Below are positions 26,095 to 34,060 of a stretch of DNA of 64,000 nt, piece after piece. The translations under genes and the position numbers were made by a program. Below the pieces are notes generated by a model that was not told where the DNA came from, searched no databases, and was given only the letters and a program-made list of their open reading frames with translations. Origin of the DNA: Salinisphaera dokdonensis (GTDB lineage Bacteria > Pseudomonadota > Gammaproteobacteria > Nevskiales > Salinisphaeraceae). The DNA lies in NCBI RefSeq assembly GCF_040361215.1, contig NZ_APND01000005.1:62001-126000 (forward strand), read 5' to 3'. Each line of letters opens with the position of its first letter. Position 1 is the stretch's first letter.

Positions 26095-26745
26095 ATGGCC
26101 GGCTGCTGCAGCGAAGACGACGCCCATCTCCAGCAAATGCGCGAAAGCCAGAAGCGGGTGCTCTGGATCGTGCTTGCGCTGAACGCGGTGATGTTCGTGG
26201 GCGAATTCACCGCCGGGTGGATCGCCGGCTCCACGGCCCTACTCGCGGATTCGCTCGACATGCTCGGCGATACGCTCGTCTACGGCCTGAGTCTGGCTGT
26301 GATTGCCCAGGGGGCGCGCGCCAAGGCCATATCGGCCGGTTTCAAGGGCGCGATCATGCTCGGCTTCGGCCTGCTGGTCAGCGTGCAGCTGGTGTTCAAG
26401 CTGATCTACGGCCTGCCGCCCGAAGCCACGCTCATGGCCGGCGTCGGCGCGCTGGCGCTGATCGGCAATATTGTCTGCCTGATCCTGCTCACCCGTCATC
26501 GCGAAGACGACGTGAACATGAGCTCGGTCTGGGTCTGCTCGCGCAACGACCTGTTCGCCAATAGCGGCGTGATCGCCGCCGCCGCACTGGTCGCCCTCAC
26601 CCACAGTATCTGGCCCGACATCATCATCGGCGCGGCGATCGCCGGCCTGTTCATTCGGTCATCGATCGGCGTACTGCGCGACGCGCGAACCGCCTACGAC
26701 GCGGCACCGTCGAGCAGCGCCCCGGTGGCCGATAGTCGTGGATGA
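26095..26745 (+). CDS. Cation diffusion facilitator-type transporter
   Basis: A 216-residue inner-membrane protein of the CDF family with about five or six helices. The key metal site is in helix 2: LADSLDMLGDTLVYGLSL (D-x3-D pattern), and the second half-site is in VCSRNDLFANSGVIAAA. The N-terminus has paired cysteines (MAGCC), and there is no cytoplasmic C-terminal domain, so it is a short member. Expected to export divalent metal such as Zn, Co or Cd; the exact metal is unknown. The upstream sequence has a promoter-like TAGAAT and a small GTTC/GAAC inverted repeat, too weak to name an operator. It overlaps the next gene by eight bases. Confidence 0.87.
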   Translation: MAGCCSEDDAHLQQMRESQKRVLWIVLALNAVMFVGEFTAGWIAGSTALLADSLDMLGDTLVYGLSLAVIAQGARAKAISAGFKGAIMLGFGLLVSVQLVFKLIYGLPPEATLMAGVGALALIGNIVCLILLTRHREDDVNMSSVWVCSRNDLFANSGVIAAAALVALTHSIWPDIIIGAAIAGLFIRSSIGVLRDARTAYDAAPSSSAPVADSRG

Positions 26746-27331
26746 CAAGACCGGCTACGCCGCCGGTCAGAATGAAAACCAGGCATTGCCGGTATCGCCG
26801 GAAGCGGTGAATCATTTCTGGTTTGACGAACTCTCGCCTCGCGACTGGTTTCGCAAGTCAGCCGCACTGGACGAGCAAATCAGCACCCGCTTCGGCGTGA
26901 CGCTCGAGGTTGCCGCCGCGGGCTGCCTGTCGGGCTGGCGCGAATCGCCGCATGGCCGACTAGCGGAAGTCATCGTGCTCGACCAGTTCTCTCGCAATAT
27001 CCATCGCGATAGCGCCCGTGCTTTCGAGAACGATCCTGCCGCACTCGCGCTCGCCCGGCACGCCATCGACACCGGCGCCGACCGCGGCCTCAGCGCTCAG
27101 CAACGCGCTTTCCTCTACATGCCGTTCATGCACAGCGAGGCGCTGGCCGATCACGAGACGGCCCTCGCTCTGTACCGATCGCTCGGCATGGAGAATCACC
27201 TCGACGCAGAGCGAAAACACTACGCGATCATCGAACGCTTCGGGCGCTACCCGCACCGCAATGCCTTGCTCGGGCGCGAGACGAGCGCCGAAGAAGCCGC
27301 GTTTCTAGCCGAGCCCGGGTCGTCGTTCTGA
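26738..27331 (+). CDS. DUF924 family protein
   Basis: A 197-residue, all-helical soluble protein of the DUF924 family. The family run is obvious: VNHFWFDELSPRDWF, IVLDQFSRNIHRDSARAF, ALALARHAIDTGAD, QRAFLYMPFMHSEAL, and ERFGRYPHRNALLGRE. The function of this family is unknown; its TPR-like fold is predicted only. The GTG at 26738 is the most likely start, since it overlaps the end of the CDF gene and lies near the expected family start. Whether the two are functionally linked is not known. Confidence 0.87.
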   Translation: MDDKTGYAAGQNENQALPVSPEAVNHFWFDELSPRDWFRKSAALDEQISTRFGVTLEVAAAGCLSGWRESPHGRLAEVIVLDQFSRNIHRDSARAFENDPAALALARHAIDTGADRGLSAQQRAFLYMPFMHSEALADHETALALYRSLGMENHLDAERKHYAIIERFGRYPHRNALLGRETSAEEAAFLAEPGSSF

Positions 27332-27490
27332 ACGACTGAACCGCTGGCGGCCCCGGTCACGCAGATAGGCGAAGACCGAGAATGCCCTGATCCCGTGGCG
27401 ACCAGAGTACGTTCTGGTGCTCTCGCGACGTGCTAACTTCGATGCATCCCACTGTCATGTGCGCATCCGAGACGCGTCCGGAGAAATCCC

Positions 27491-28813
27491 ATGCACCACG
27501 AAGGTCGCCCCGAACAAAAGGCTCAGCGCAGCCTTGTCGTACAAGATTTCACGAACAGCCTGCTCGACCCGAATGAACCCATGGCCGGTCGTGTCGAGAA
27601 CGGCGGCACGATCATCGCCAATACCGCGCCGGGGTGCTGGGGCCCCATGATCACGCCACGCTTGCGCGGCGGCCATGAAGTCACGCGCCCGGTTCATGTG
27701 GAAGGCGCGGAGCCCGGCGACAGCATAGCCATCCGGATCCGCGACATCACCGTCACCTCGATTGCCACCGCATCGGGCCACGACAGCTCGCCGGAAGGCT
27801 TCTGCCTGGGCGATCCCTATGTTGCCGCGCGTTGCCCTGCCTGCGACATCCTCTGGCCCGAAACACATGTCGAGGGCATCGGTCAGGATTCGGTCAAATG
27901 CGACAACTGTGGCAACACAGTCACCCCTTTCGAGATTGTGCACGGCTACACCGTGACTTTCGACGACACCCGCCAGGTTGGCGTAACGCTGCCGGCGTCT
28001 GCGGCTGAAACCATGGCACAGGACGCCAACCACTATGCGGCCCTGCCCGATGCGAGCCGGCAGCATTCGATCCTGAGTTATGCGCCGTCCGATATGCCCG
28101 GCCTGCTGGTGCGCATGCGTCCTTTCCTGGGTCAGCTCGGCACCTGCCCATCGACCGCCATGCCGGATTCACACAACGGGGGTGATTTCGGCGCGTTTCT
28201 CGTCGGCGCACCGCATGAGTACGCGCTCACTGCGGAACAGCTCGCCGAACACAAGACCGACGGGCATATGGATATCGACGCAGTCCGCGCCGGCGCGATC
28301 CTTGTCGCACCGGTAAAGGTCAAAGGGGGCGGCATCTACATGGGCGACATGCATGCCGGTCAGGGCGACGGCGAAATTGCCGGACATACCATGGACGTCT
28401 CCGGCAGCGTGACGCTGCAGGTGGAGGTCGTAAAGAACTATCCCATCGACGGGCCCGTGCTGTTTCCGCTGCTCGAAGATCTCCCACCCATGGCGCGGCC
28501 GTTCACCGCCGCCGAAAAAGCCAAGGGCGCACGTCTTGCCGCCAGATGGGGCATGGACGCCGTGGAGGACGTCGCGCCGATATCAGTGATCGGCACTGCC
28601 GCCAATATGAACGACGCGATCACTAACGGCCTCAACCGTGCAGCCACGCTTCTGGGGTTAAGCGTTCCAGAGATTCGCAATCGCGCCACGATAAACGGCG
28701 GCGTGGAAATCGGGCGTGATCCCGGCGTCGTCCACGTCACCTTCCTCGCGCCGATGGCACGGTTGGATGCGGTGGGCCTTGGCGACTACGCGCGCGAACA
28801 GTACGAACTCTGA
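27491..28813 (+). CDS. Acetamidase/formamidase family protein with zinc-ribbon insertion
   Basis: A 440-residue hydrolase. The FmdA/AmdA family signature is present: VEGAEPGDSIAIRIRDI, NGGDFGAFLVGAP-like turns, a GGGIYMGDMHAGQGDGEIAG block and GIGRDPGVVHVTFLA-like end. Such enzymes hydrolyse formamide, acetamide or related small amides to ammonia and acid. Unusual is a pair of CxxC motifs, CPACD near residue 118 and CDNCG near 138, spaced like a zinc ribbon. The gene stands alone, 159 bases after the DUF924 gene. The start ATG follows GGAG. Confidence 0.85.
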   Translation: MHHEGRPEQKAQRSLVVQDFTNSLLDPNEPMAGRVENGGTIIANTAPGCWGPMITPRLRGGHEVTRPVHVEGAEPGDSIAIRIRDITVTSIATASGHDSSPEGFCLGDPYVAARCPACDILWPETHVEGIGQDSVKCDNCGNTVTPFEIVHGYTVTFDDTRQVGVTLPASAAETMAQDANHYAALPDASRQHSILSYAPSDMPGLLVRMRPFLGQLGTCPSTAMPDSHNGGDFGAFLVGAPHEYALTAEQLAEHKTDGHMDIDAVRAGAILVAPVKVKGGGIYMGDMHAGQGDGEIAGHTMDVSGSVTLQVEVVKNYPIDGPVLFPLLEDLPPMARPFTAAEKAKGARLAARWGMDAVEDVAPISVIGTAANMNDAITNGLNRAATLLGLSVPEIRNRATINGGVEIGRDPGVVHVTFLAPMARLDAVGLGDYAREQYEL

Positions 28814-29175
28814 AAAGGTACGTTCGAATTGATTCGCCCATCTCGGCGAGATAACAGCGCTCGAGCGGACCCGACGCTACGCTCCGCGGTTCGGATTCGC
28901 TAGGCGAATCCGTCGAACCCGCTTGTCTGCCTGTCGCAGGTTCGACACGTGTTGCAGAACCATTGCTAAGAGCGGCGCTACGGCCGCTCTTAGCAATGGT
29001 GCCCCGAGCAGGAGTATTCGCGGCTGCGCCGCTCACCCTTCGGGCCCGCGTCGCTACGCTCCGCGGTTCGGATTCGCTGCGCGAACCCGTCGAACCATGC
29101 TTTTCTATCTGTCGCAGGTTCAACCCTATCCAAAAAACCAATAAAAAATACCGGCGCTAGGCCGGCATTTTTTAT
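28814..29175. repeat. Tandem tRNA-tail repeat array downstream of tRNA-Arg
   Basis: This gene-free stretch is the second unit of a tandem duplication (about 178-179 bases) that starts inside the tRNA-Arg gene. Both units contain, in the same order, a 19-base copy of the tRNA 3' tail (29176-29194 and 28997-29015, offset 179), a long hairpin beginning at the CCA end, and a nearly identical block with 26 identical bases (28876-28901 versus 29053-29078). The layout resembles the E. coli tyrT tail repeats (178 bases with 19 tRNA bases). ORFs in it are repeats, not genes. Confidence 0.75.
28960..28999 (-). repeat. Perfect 17-bp hairpin at the duplicated tRNA tail
   Basis: 28960-28976 and 28983-28999 are perfectly complementary over 17 bases with a six-base loop. 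On the minus strand it starts with the CCA of the duplicated tRNA tail. It has no T-tract, so it may act as an RNA processing or stability element and not as a terminator. Confidence 0.75.
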
Positions 29176-29178
29176 TGG
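29138..29178 (-). terminator. Hairpin terminator of tRNA-Arg
   Basis: 29138-29155 pairs with 29161-29178 at 17 of 18 positions around a five-base loop; the stem contains a GCCGGC core and A/T-rich flanks, so transcription on the minus strand ends in ATTTTTTATTGG. The stem begins with the CCA of the tRNA gene itself, leaving no spacer between tRNA and terminator. Confidence 0.75.
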
Positions 29179-29252
29179 TGCCCCGAGCAGGAGTCGAACC
29201 TGCGACCTGCCGCTTAGGAGGCGGCTGCTCTATCCTGCTGAGCTACCGGGGC
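29176..29252 (-). tRNA. tRNA-Arg (anticodon CCT)
   Basis: The minus strand folds into a complete cloverleaf of 77 bases including an encoded CCA. The acceptor stem GCCCCGG pairs with TCGGGGC, the anticodon stem is GCCGC/GCGGC with loop CTCCTAA, so the anticodon is CCT and reads AGG. The T arm is GCAGG-TTCGACT-CCTGC. Discriminator base A. AGG is a rare arginine codon in GC-rich bacteria, and the gene is single here. It is followed directly by a hairpin terminator and the tail repeats. Confidence 0.95.
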
Positions 29253-29652
29253 GTGCTTTGCGCGCCGCTAGACTAACGCAAGGCGATGTATATCTCGACC
29301 TGTTATTGGTGGCAGTCGCGATCAAAGGTGCCCGAGTAGACGGGGAGTTGAGCAGTCAAACCAGCACTCGATGGACCTCACCCCTCGAGGAGCCACGAGA
29401 CCATTACCTTGCGCTCACTGCCATCAACCGTTTTCCCAGCGAAAACCTCGCACCCATCGCGGGGATCGATCAGCAACCGTGATACACGGGGCGGTCGACG
29501 ACGAGCCAGGCAACCACCGCTGCCGTCGCATGCAACCGCCGACGTATTACCTGACCGCTGGTGGCCCTGTTTCGATTGCGGTTGTCGGTAGCTCCAAAGA
29601 CGAATTCCGCATTGCGCGAGCGTCCCCCTGCACCGCGCCCGTATGCGCCTGA

Positions 29653-29682
29653 TTGACAGTATTTGTAGAGGACAGCTAGCAT
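29653..29682 (+). promoter_or_regulatory. Sigma-70 promoter of the tetR-type gene
   Basis: A perfect TTGACA (29653-29658) and TAGCAT (29677-29682) are separated by 18 bases. The start codon follows 34 bases after the -10 box. The palindrome at 29687-29709 would cover the transcription start. Confidence 0.6.
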
Positions 29683-29686
29683 CCAA

Positions 29687-29709
29687 CTGAAACATGCATC
29701 ACTAGTCAC
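29687..29709. promoter_or_regulatory. Palindromic operator candidate upstream of tetR-type gene
   Basis: A 23-base imperfect palindrome matching half-site RTGAC-NNN-TGA at 13 of 16 defined positions; its right half, TCACTAGTCAC, is identical to a half of the site at 37555-37577. It begins four bases after the -10 box, a position typical for auto-repression by TetR proteins. Confidence 0.6.
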
Positions 29710-29716
29710 CTTTGCC

Positions 29717-30334
29717 ATGCCGAGCAGCGACAGTGCGTCACTGAAGCCGATGACCGCCCGTGGCGAAGCGACCCGCCAGAGAATTCTCGGCGCGGCCGAG
29801 GAAGCCTTCGGCAAATCGGGCTTCTTTCGGGCCTCGATCAGCGATATCACCCGCGGTGCGGGCGTCGCTCAAGGCACTTTCTATCTCTATTTCCAGAACA
29901 AGGAAGAGGTGCTGGGCGAACTGGTGCGGCATATGGGCCGGGAGCTACGAAGGATGCTCACCCACTCCATCCCGCAGGATCTGTCGCGACTGGAAGCCGA
30001 ACGCGAGGGCATCGCGGCTTTCATGCGTTTCGTGTCGCAGCGCCAGAACCTATACCGCGTGGTTCAGGAATCGCTGTTCGTGGACGAGCAGATCTATCGC
30101 GACTATTACATGGATTTTGCGCGCGGCTATATAAGCGCCCTCGAAAAGTCCGTCGAGAAGAGCGAGATCCGCGACGGCAATCTGGAAGTGTGGGTCTGGA
30201 TTCTCATGGGCGTCGGCCATTTTCTTGGACTGCGCTACGGCCTGTGGGCCGAAAACGGGCTCGGTGACGCGGAGCTCGATGCCGTGATGGACTTCATCCG
30301 CAACGGCATCGCCCGACCGGCGGACCGAGATTAA
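29717..30334 (+). CDS. TetR/AcrR family transcriptional regulator
   Basis: A 205-residue repressor-type regulator. The N-terminal DNA-binding domain (about residues 17-64) shows TRQRILGAAEEAFGKSGF and the recognition region ISDITRGAGVAQGTFYLYF. The C-terminal ligand domain is helical, with an aromatic RDYYMDFARGYISAL segment and ends in GHFLGLRYGLW. The gene overlaps the KAS III-like gene by one base and is followed by an acyl-CoA synthetase, so a CoA thioester or the free acid may be its effector. Matching palindromes in front of this gene, the porin and the transporter suggest that it controls all three and itself. That is inference from sequence. Confidence 0.92.
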   Translation: MPSSDSASLKPMTARGEATRQRILGAAEEAFGKSGFFRASISDITRGAGVAQGTFYLYFQNKEEVLGELVRHMGRELRRMLTHSIPQDLSRLEAEREGIAAFMRFVSQRQNLYRVVQESLFVDEQIYRDYYMDFARGYISALEKSVEKSEIRDGNLEVWVWILMGVGHFLGLRYGLWAENGLGDAELDAVMDFIRNGIARPADRD

Positions 30335-31344
30335 TGCCCCGCGCCTGCGTGACGGGCCTGGGGGTATACATTCCCAGTGGCCGGATCAGCGCGGACGAGA
30401 TTGCACAGGCGAGCGCCCTACCGCTCCAGGTCATCACGGAGAAGCTCGGCCTGCTACAAAAACCCGCCGCAGACGAGCAGGATCATCCGACGACAATGGC
30501 CTTGCACGCCGCCCGGCGGGCGCTCGACGAATCCGGCATCCATGCGCGCGAGATCGATGTCGTCATCTCGATCACCGAGGAATACAAGGAATATCCGGTC
30601 TGGACGAGCGGGATCAATCTCGCCCACGAGCTCGGCGCGCACAATGCCTACGCTTTCGATGTCGGTCAGAAGTGCGGTACCGGTGTACTCGCCTTGAAGC
30701 TCGCCCGCGACCTGATCGTGGCCGACCCGCATGTCCGGACCGTGCTGGTGGCTGGCGGGTATCGAAATGGCGATCTCATCGACTACCGCGACCCCAACGT
30801 GCGCTTCATGTACAACCTCGCGGCGGGTGCCGGCGCCGCCATCATCCAGGCCGATGCACCTGGCCACGAGATTCTCGGTAGTTCGATCATTACTGACGGG
30901 GCCTTGTCACGAGATGTTCTGGTGCCCGTCGGCGGCACCAAGGCGCCTATCACCGTAGCCACGCTTGGCGATTACCGCCTGACGGTCACCGACCCGGCGG
31001 GCATGAAGCGACGGCTCGGCGAGTGCTCAGTGCGCAACTTTCTGCAGGTCATTCGCGAAGCGGTTACCCGGTCCGATGCTGCGCTTTCGGATATCGCCTA
31101 TCTCGCCCTGCTGCACATGAAACGCAGCGCGCACAAAGAGGTATTGGCATTGCTCGATCTGCCACCGGAGCGATCGATCTATCTCGAACATCACGGGCAC
31201 ATCGGCCAGGTCGACCAGATTCTGAGTCTGATGCTCGCGCGCGAAGCGGGCCGCCTGCACCATAACGAACTGGCGGTGCTGGTCGCGGCCGGTATCGGCT
31301 ATGTCTGGAACGCCCTGTGTCTTCGCTGGCACGATCCGGCATGA
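30334..31344 (+). CDS. 3-oxoacyl-ACP synthase III-like (KAS III/thiolase fold) enzyme
   Basis: A 336-residue condensing-enzyme homologue. The thiolase-fold halves and the active-site nucleophile Cys114 (FDVGQKCGTGVLALK) are clear, and a His in LLHMKRSAH fits the second catalytic residue. The third position, Asn in FabH (NYGNTS), is replaced: here the block reads YLEHHGHIGQVDQI with His. The family also contains HMG-CoA-synthase-like and hydrolase-like members, so claisen condensation, acyl transfer or acyl-CoA thioester cleavage are all possible. ATG overlaps the tetR stop. It precedes an acyl-CoA synthetase, so it probably acts on the CoA ester made there or on an acyl group shared with it. 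Confidence 0.83.
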   Translation: MPRACVTGLGVYIPSGRISADEIAQASALPLQVITEKLGLLQKPAADEQDHPTTMALHAARRALDESGIHAREIDVVISITEEYKEYPVWTSGINLAHELGAHNAYAFDVGQKCGTGVLALKLARDLIVADPHVRTVLVAGGYRNGDLIDYRDPNVRFMYNLAAGAGAAIIQADAPGHEILGSSIITDGALSRDVLVPVGGTKAPITVATLGDYRLTVTDPAGMKRRLGECSVRNFLQVIREAVTRSDAALSDIAYLALLHMKRSAHKEVLALLDLPPERSIYLEHHGHIGQVDQILSLMLAREAGRLHHNELAVLVAAGIGYVWNALCLRWHDPA

Positions 31345-31414
31345 GCCCGCGCGCGACGTGCCCGCACCGCGGCGATCGAGGACAATAACCACTAACGCGC
31401 AAACGGAGAGAGCC

Positions 31415-32929
31415 ATGGAGATGTTCGACCTGCTCGGCCACCGTGCCCGCGTCACGCCGACGCGTATCGCGCTGGAGGATCTGGCGAGCGGACAGCGCTA
31501 CTCCTATGCGGGCCTGAACGAGCGGGCCGCCCGTTTCGCGGCGGCCGCCACCGAGCGATGGGAGCTCGAGCCGGGCGACCGTATCGTCTATCTCGGTTAC
31601 AACCGCGCCGAGTTCTTCGCCATGTTGTACGGCTGCGCAAAGGCCGGCCTGATACTCGTGCCGCTGAACTGGCGCCTCGCCGAGGCGGAGCTCGCCGCGT
31701 TGCTCGACGATTGCGACCCCGCCGCGCTCGTCCATGGCGATGAGTTCACGCCGGTCGCCCGTAATCTGGCGACACCGCGTACACGCTGCCTGCGGATCGC
31801 AATCGGCGACCCCGCGACCGATGCCCGCGACTATGATCAGGACCTGTCCGACGTAGCGCCCGATCTGTCCATCTGCGCCCCGCGCGACCCGGACGCGACC
31901 TGGTATCTGCTCTATACCGCCGGCACGACAGGCCGCTCGAAGGGCGTGATCCAGACCTTCCGGATGATGCTCGCCAACTATCTCAACATCGGGCTGGCCA
32001 TCGGACTGACCGGCGACGACGTGCTGCTGAACGTGCTTCCGGTGTTTCATACCGCCGGTATCAACCTGTATTCCAGCGCGCTCCTGCTCGCCGGGGGCAC
32101 CGTGCTCGTATCGCGCCAGTTCGCGCCGGAACAGGCGCTAGACGTGCTGGAGCAGCGGGCAACCGTCTTCTTCGGCGTCCCCGCGGTTTACCAGGCATTG
32201 CTGGAGCAACCCGGTTTTAGCGGCGAGCGCCTCGCGCGCGTGCGCTCCTGGGGTTGCGGCGGCGCGGCGCTCTCGTTGCCGGTGGCGCGGCGATTTGTCG
32301 AGCACGGAATCCATGTGCGTACGGGCATGGGCATGACCGAAACCGGCCCGACCGTGTTCCTGCTCGATACTGCCGACGTGCTCGACAAGATCGGCTCTGT
32401 AGGCCGCCCCCAGCTCCTGGCCGAAACGCGGATCGTCGACGCCGAGGAACGAGACGTGCCCACAGGCGAAGCCGGGGAATTGCTGATCCGTGGACCCGGC
32501 GTCACGCCCGGCTACTGGCAGCAGCCTGAAGCCACGGCCGACGCATTCACCGCTGACGGCTGGCTGCGAAGCGGCGATATCGCCCGCTGCGATGCCGATG
32601 GCTGCTACACCATCGTCGATCGTCGCAAGGACATGTTCATCTCCGGTGGGGAAAACGTCTATCCCGCCGAGGTCGAAAAAGTGCTCGAGCACCACCCCGC
32701 ACTCGCGGAACTGGCCGTCACCGGTGTGCAGGACGCCCGCTGGGGCGAAGTCGGCAAGGCATGGCTCGTGCTCCGTCCGAGCGCCGCACAACCCAGCGAT
32801 GACGATTTGAAACACTTCTGCCGCAAGCAACTGGCTTCGTACAAGGTTCCGGCACGGTTCGAATGGCTCGACGCACTGCCGCGTAATGCCGTGGGCAAGA
32901 TCACCAAACAGGCGTTGCGCGAGCACTGA
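31415..32929 (+). CDS. AMP-forming acyl-CoA synthetase
   Basis: A 504-residue ligase of the ANL superfamily that activates a carboxylic acid with ATP and CoA. Nucleotide loop: LLYTAGTTGRSKGVIQT (Ala replaces the common Ser at the third position). Then VFHTAGINLY, RTGMGMTETGPTVF, the hinge and C-domain GYWQQPEATADAFTADGWLR, IVDRRKDMFISGGENVYPAE, and the catalytic Lys in PRNAVGKITKQAL. The substrate pocket cannot be read safely; aromatic, terpenoid or short/medium fatty acids are all possible. I chose the ATG behind GGAGAGA. It is the third gene after tetR and probably activates the acid imported by the Liv-type transporter. Confidence 0.92.
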   Translation: MEMFDLLGHRARVTPTRIALEDLASGQRYSYAGLNERAARFAAAATERWELEPGDRIVYLGYNRAEFFAMLYGCAKAGLILVPLNWRLAEAELAALLDDCDPAALVHGDEFTPVARNLATPRTRCLRIAIGDPATDARDYDQDLSDVAPDLSICAPRDPDATWYLLYTAGTTGRSKGVIQTFRMMLANYLNIGLAIGLTGDDVLLNVLPVFHTAGINLYSSALLLAGGTVLVSRQFAPEQALDVLEQRATVFFGVPAVYQALLEQPGFSGERLARVRSWGCGGAALSLPVARRFVEHGIHVRTGMGMTETGPTVFLLDTADVLDKIGSVGRPQLLAETRIVDAEERDVPTGEAGELLIRGPGVTPGYWQQPEATADAFTADGWLRSGDIARCDADGCYTIVDRRKDMFISGGENVYPAEVEKVLEHHPALAELAVTGVQDARWGEVGKAWLVLRPSAAQPSDDDLKHFCRKQLASYKVPARFEWLDALPRNAVGKITKQALREH

Positions 32930-33399
32930 TCGCACGCTCGACGTCGAGGCGCCGAGTTCCCTCAACACGTTTAGCCTATGTTGCGACCGTTACGTATCGA
33001 GGCCGTGGCGACCGACCACGCTTAGATACCCGTCCGCCCTTCCCACCACCAAATCCACAACTACGAAAAGCCTGATTCGCAGCGGCGGATAACACACCTG
33101 GCGACGGCACTTTCACGCGCCACCACCGCGCACTTCCGCGATGTTAACCCTCTTCATTTGCTGGCGGAATCCGCGCGCGTTCGTTGCGTTATACAGCAGT
33201 TAGTCGATTTACGAAATTTAATTTCGATAATTTTTTCTTTGCAAATGAGAGCCGTAGCGATAAACCCCAATTTTGTTGCAGTGCATTCCTTGAATATACA
33301 GCGATCTGCCACTAACTTTAGTCGCGTACCAATTTTCAATACGACTTTTGTCTACGCCGCTATCGAATATCGAGCGTAGCGTCCTTCAAGGAGACAGAC
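32930..33399. other. AT-richer intergenic region upstream of the first secreted repeat protein
   Basis: 470 bases without a gene. Base composition drops sharply towards AT from about 33160 onward. A perfect 6-bp palindrome (CGAAAT-TTA-ATTTCG, 33212-33226) is followed by a T-run, too weak for a certain terminator. A TTGTTG/TATACA pair with 16-base spacing near 33280-33300 may be the promoter. The start codon at 33400 follows AAGGAGA. Confidence 0.45.
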
Positions 33400-33855
33400 A
33401 TGCAAAATCGCACTGTGACCCGTATCGCTTCCGTCGCTGTTCTGGCCAGCCTTCTCGGCTTCTCGACCTTGGGCTTCGCACAGTCCGAAGCGGTTGAAGC
33501 CATGAACGCGCGTGCCGACCAGGCAACGACCGCCACCACGAGCCCGCAGGCTCATCCGATGGCTGATGCTCTGGCCGCCGACCTGGACGCGCATAACAAG
33601 CAGGACACCGAAGGTCGCCTGCCGGAGACCCACGTCCCCGCCGATGAGGCACCGCAGCAGGTTGCACAGCAGACGCGTCAGCTGAGCGCTGACCTAGACG
33701 CCTACAACGCCAGCGCCACCGATGGTCTGGTGCCGTCCACGCACATGCCTGCGAACGCCGACAACCATTCGGCCGATCCGCAGGCGCAGGAACTGGCTGC
33801 TGAGCTGACCCGTTATAACCAGAGCGGTGGCAGCCTGAACAGCGTGCGTTTCTAA
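33400..33855 (+). CDS. Secreted repeat protein, family with YNxSGGSLN motif (unknown function)
   Basis: A 151-residue exported protein; signal peptide MQNRTVTRIASVAVLASLLGFSTLGFA splits at about residue 27 (AQS). The mature part contains three imperfect repeats: LAADLDAHNKQDTEGRLPET near residue 64, LSADLDAYNASATDGLVPST near 105, and LAAELTRYNQSGGSLN at the end, each with an L-A-x-[DE]-L-x2-[YH]-N core. It is rich in Ala, Asp, Thr and His and has no cysteine. A paralogue with the same NQSGGSLN motif follows at 34061. I do not recognise the family. Its own terminator follows immediately. Confidence 0.82.
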   Translation: MQNRTVTRIASVAVLASLLGFSTLGFAQSEAVEAMNARADQATTATTSPQAHPMADALAADLDAHNKQDTEGRLPETHVPADEAPQQVAQQTRQLSADLDAYNASATDGLVPSTHMPANADNHSADPQAQELAAELTRYNQSGGSLNSVRF

Positions 33856-33881
33856 GCACTAGAAACTCGCGTTAGCGAAAG

Positions 33882-33911
33882 AGCCGGAGGCCCTTGGCTT
33901 CCGGCTTTTTT
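33882..33911 (+). terminator. Rho-independent terminator
   Basis: AGCCGGAGGCC and GGCTTCCGGCT form a stem around a short loop, followed by TTTTTT. It ends the transcript of the secreted repeat protein at 33400. Confidence 0.85.
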
Positions 33912-34060
33912 GTGCGCAATCGAGTTATACTCGAACTAGGTCGGTGTGGGGCCGACTTACCGGCGGCTGAACGCAACAATGGCGTACGGCAGACCGGGCA
34001 TGACAATAAACGAGGCCGCTGCCGCCGCGCGCTGCAATGCCGGCCTCTCAGGAGAAACAA

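Larger units (their letters stand above)
29253..29716. other. Intergenic region between tRNA-Arg and the tetR-type gene
   Basis: 464 bases. The right end holds the tetR promoter and a palindromic operator candidate listed separately. The left end must contain the tRNA promoter, but no convincing -35/-10 pair stands out. In between I see no coding frame with a plausible start and no repeat. Confidence 0.5.

Noticed and set aside
28923..29160. Short ORFs in the tRNA-tail repeat region
   Set aside because: They lie in repeats and hairpins and have no coding character.
28997..29194. Duplicated tRNA 3' end as attachment sites of an integrated element
   Set aside because: The copies are only 179 bases apart, within a larger tandem repeat with hairpins, and no integrase is nearby; tail duplication explains them better.
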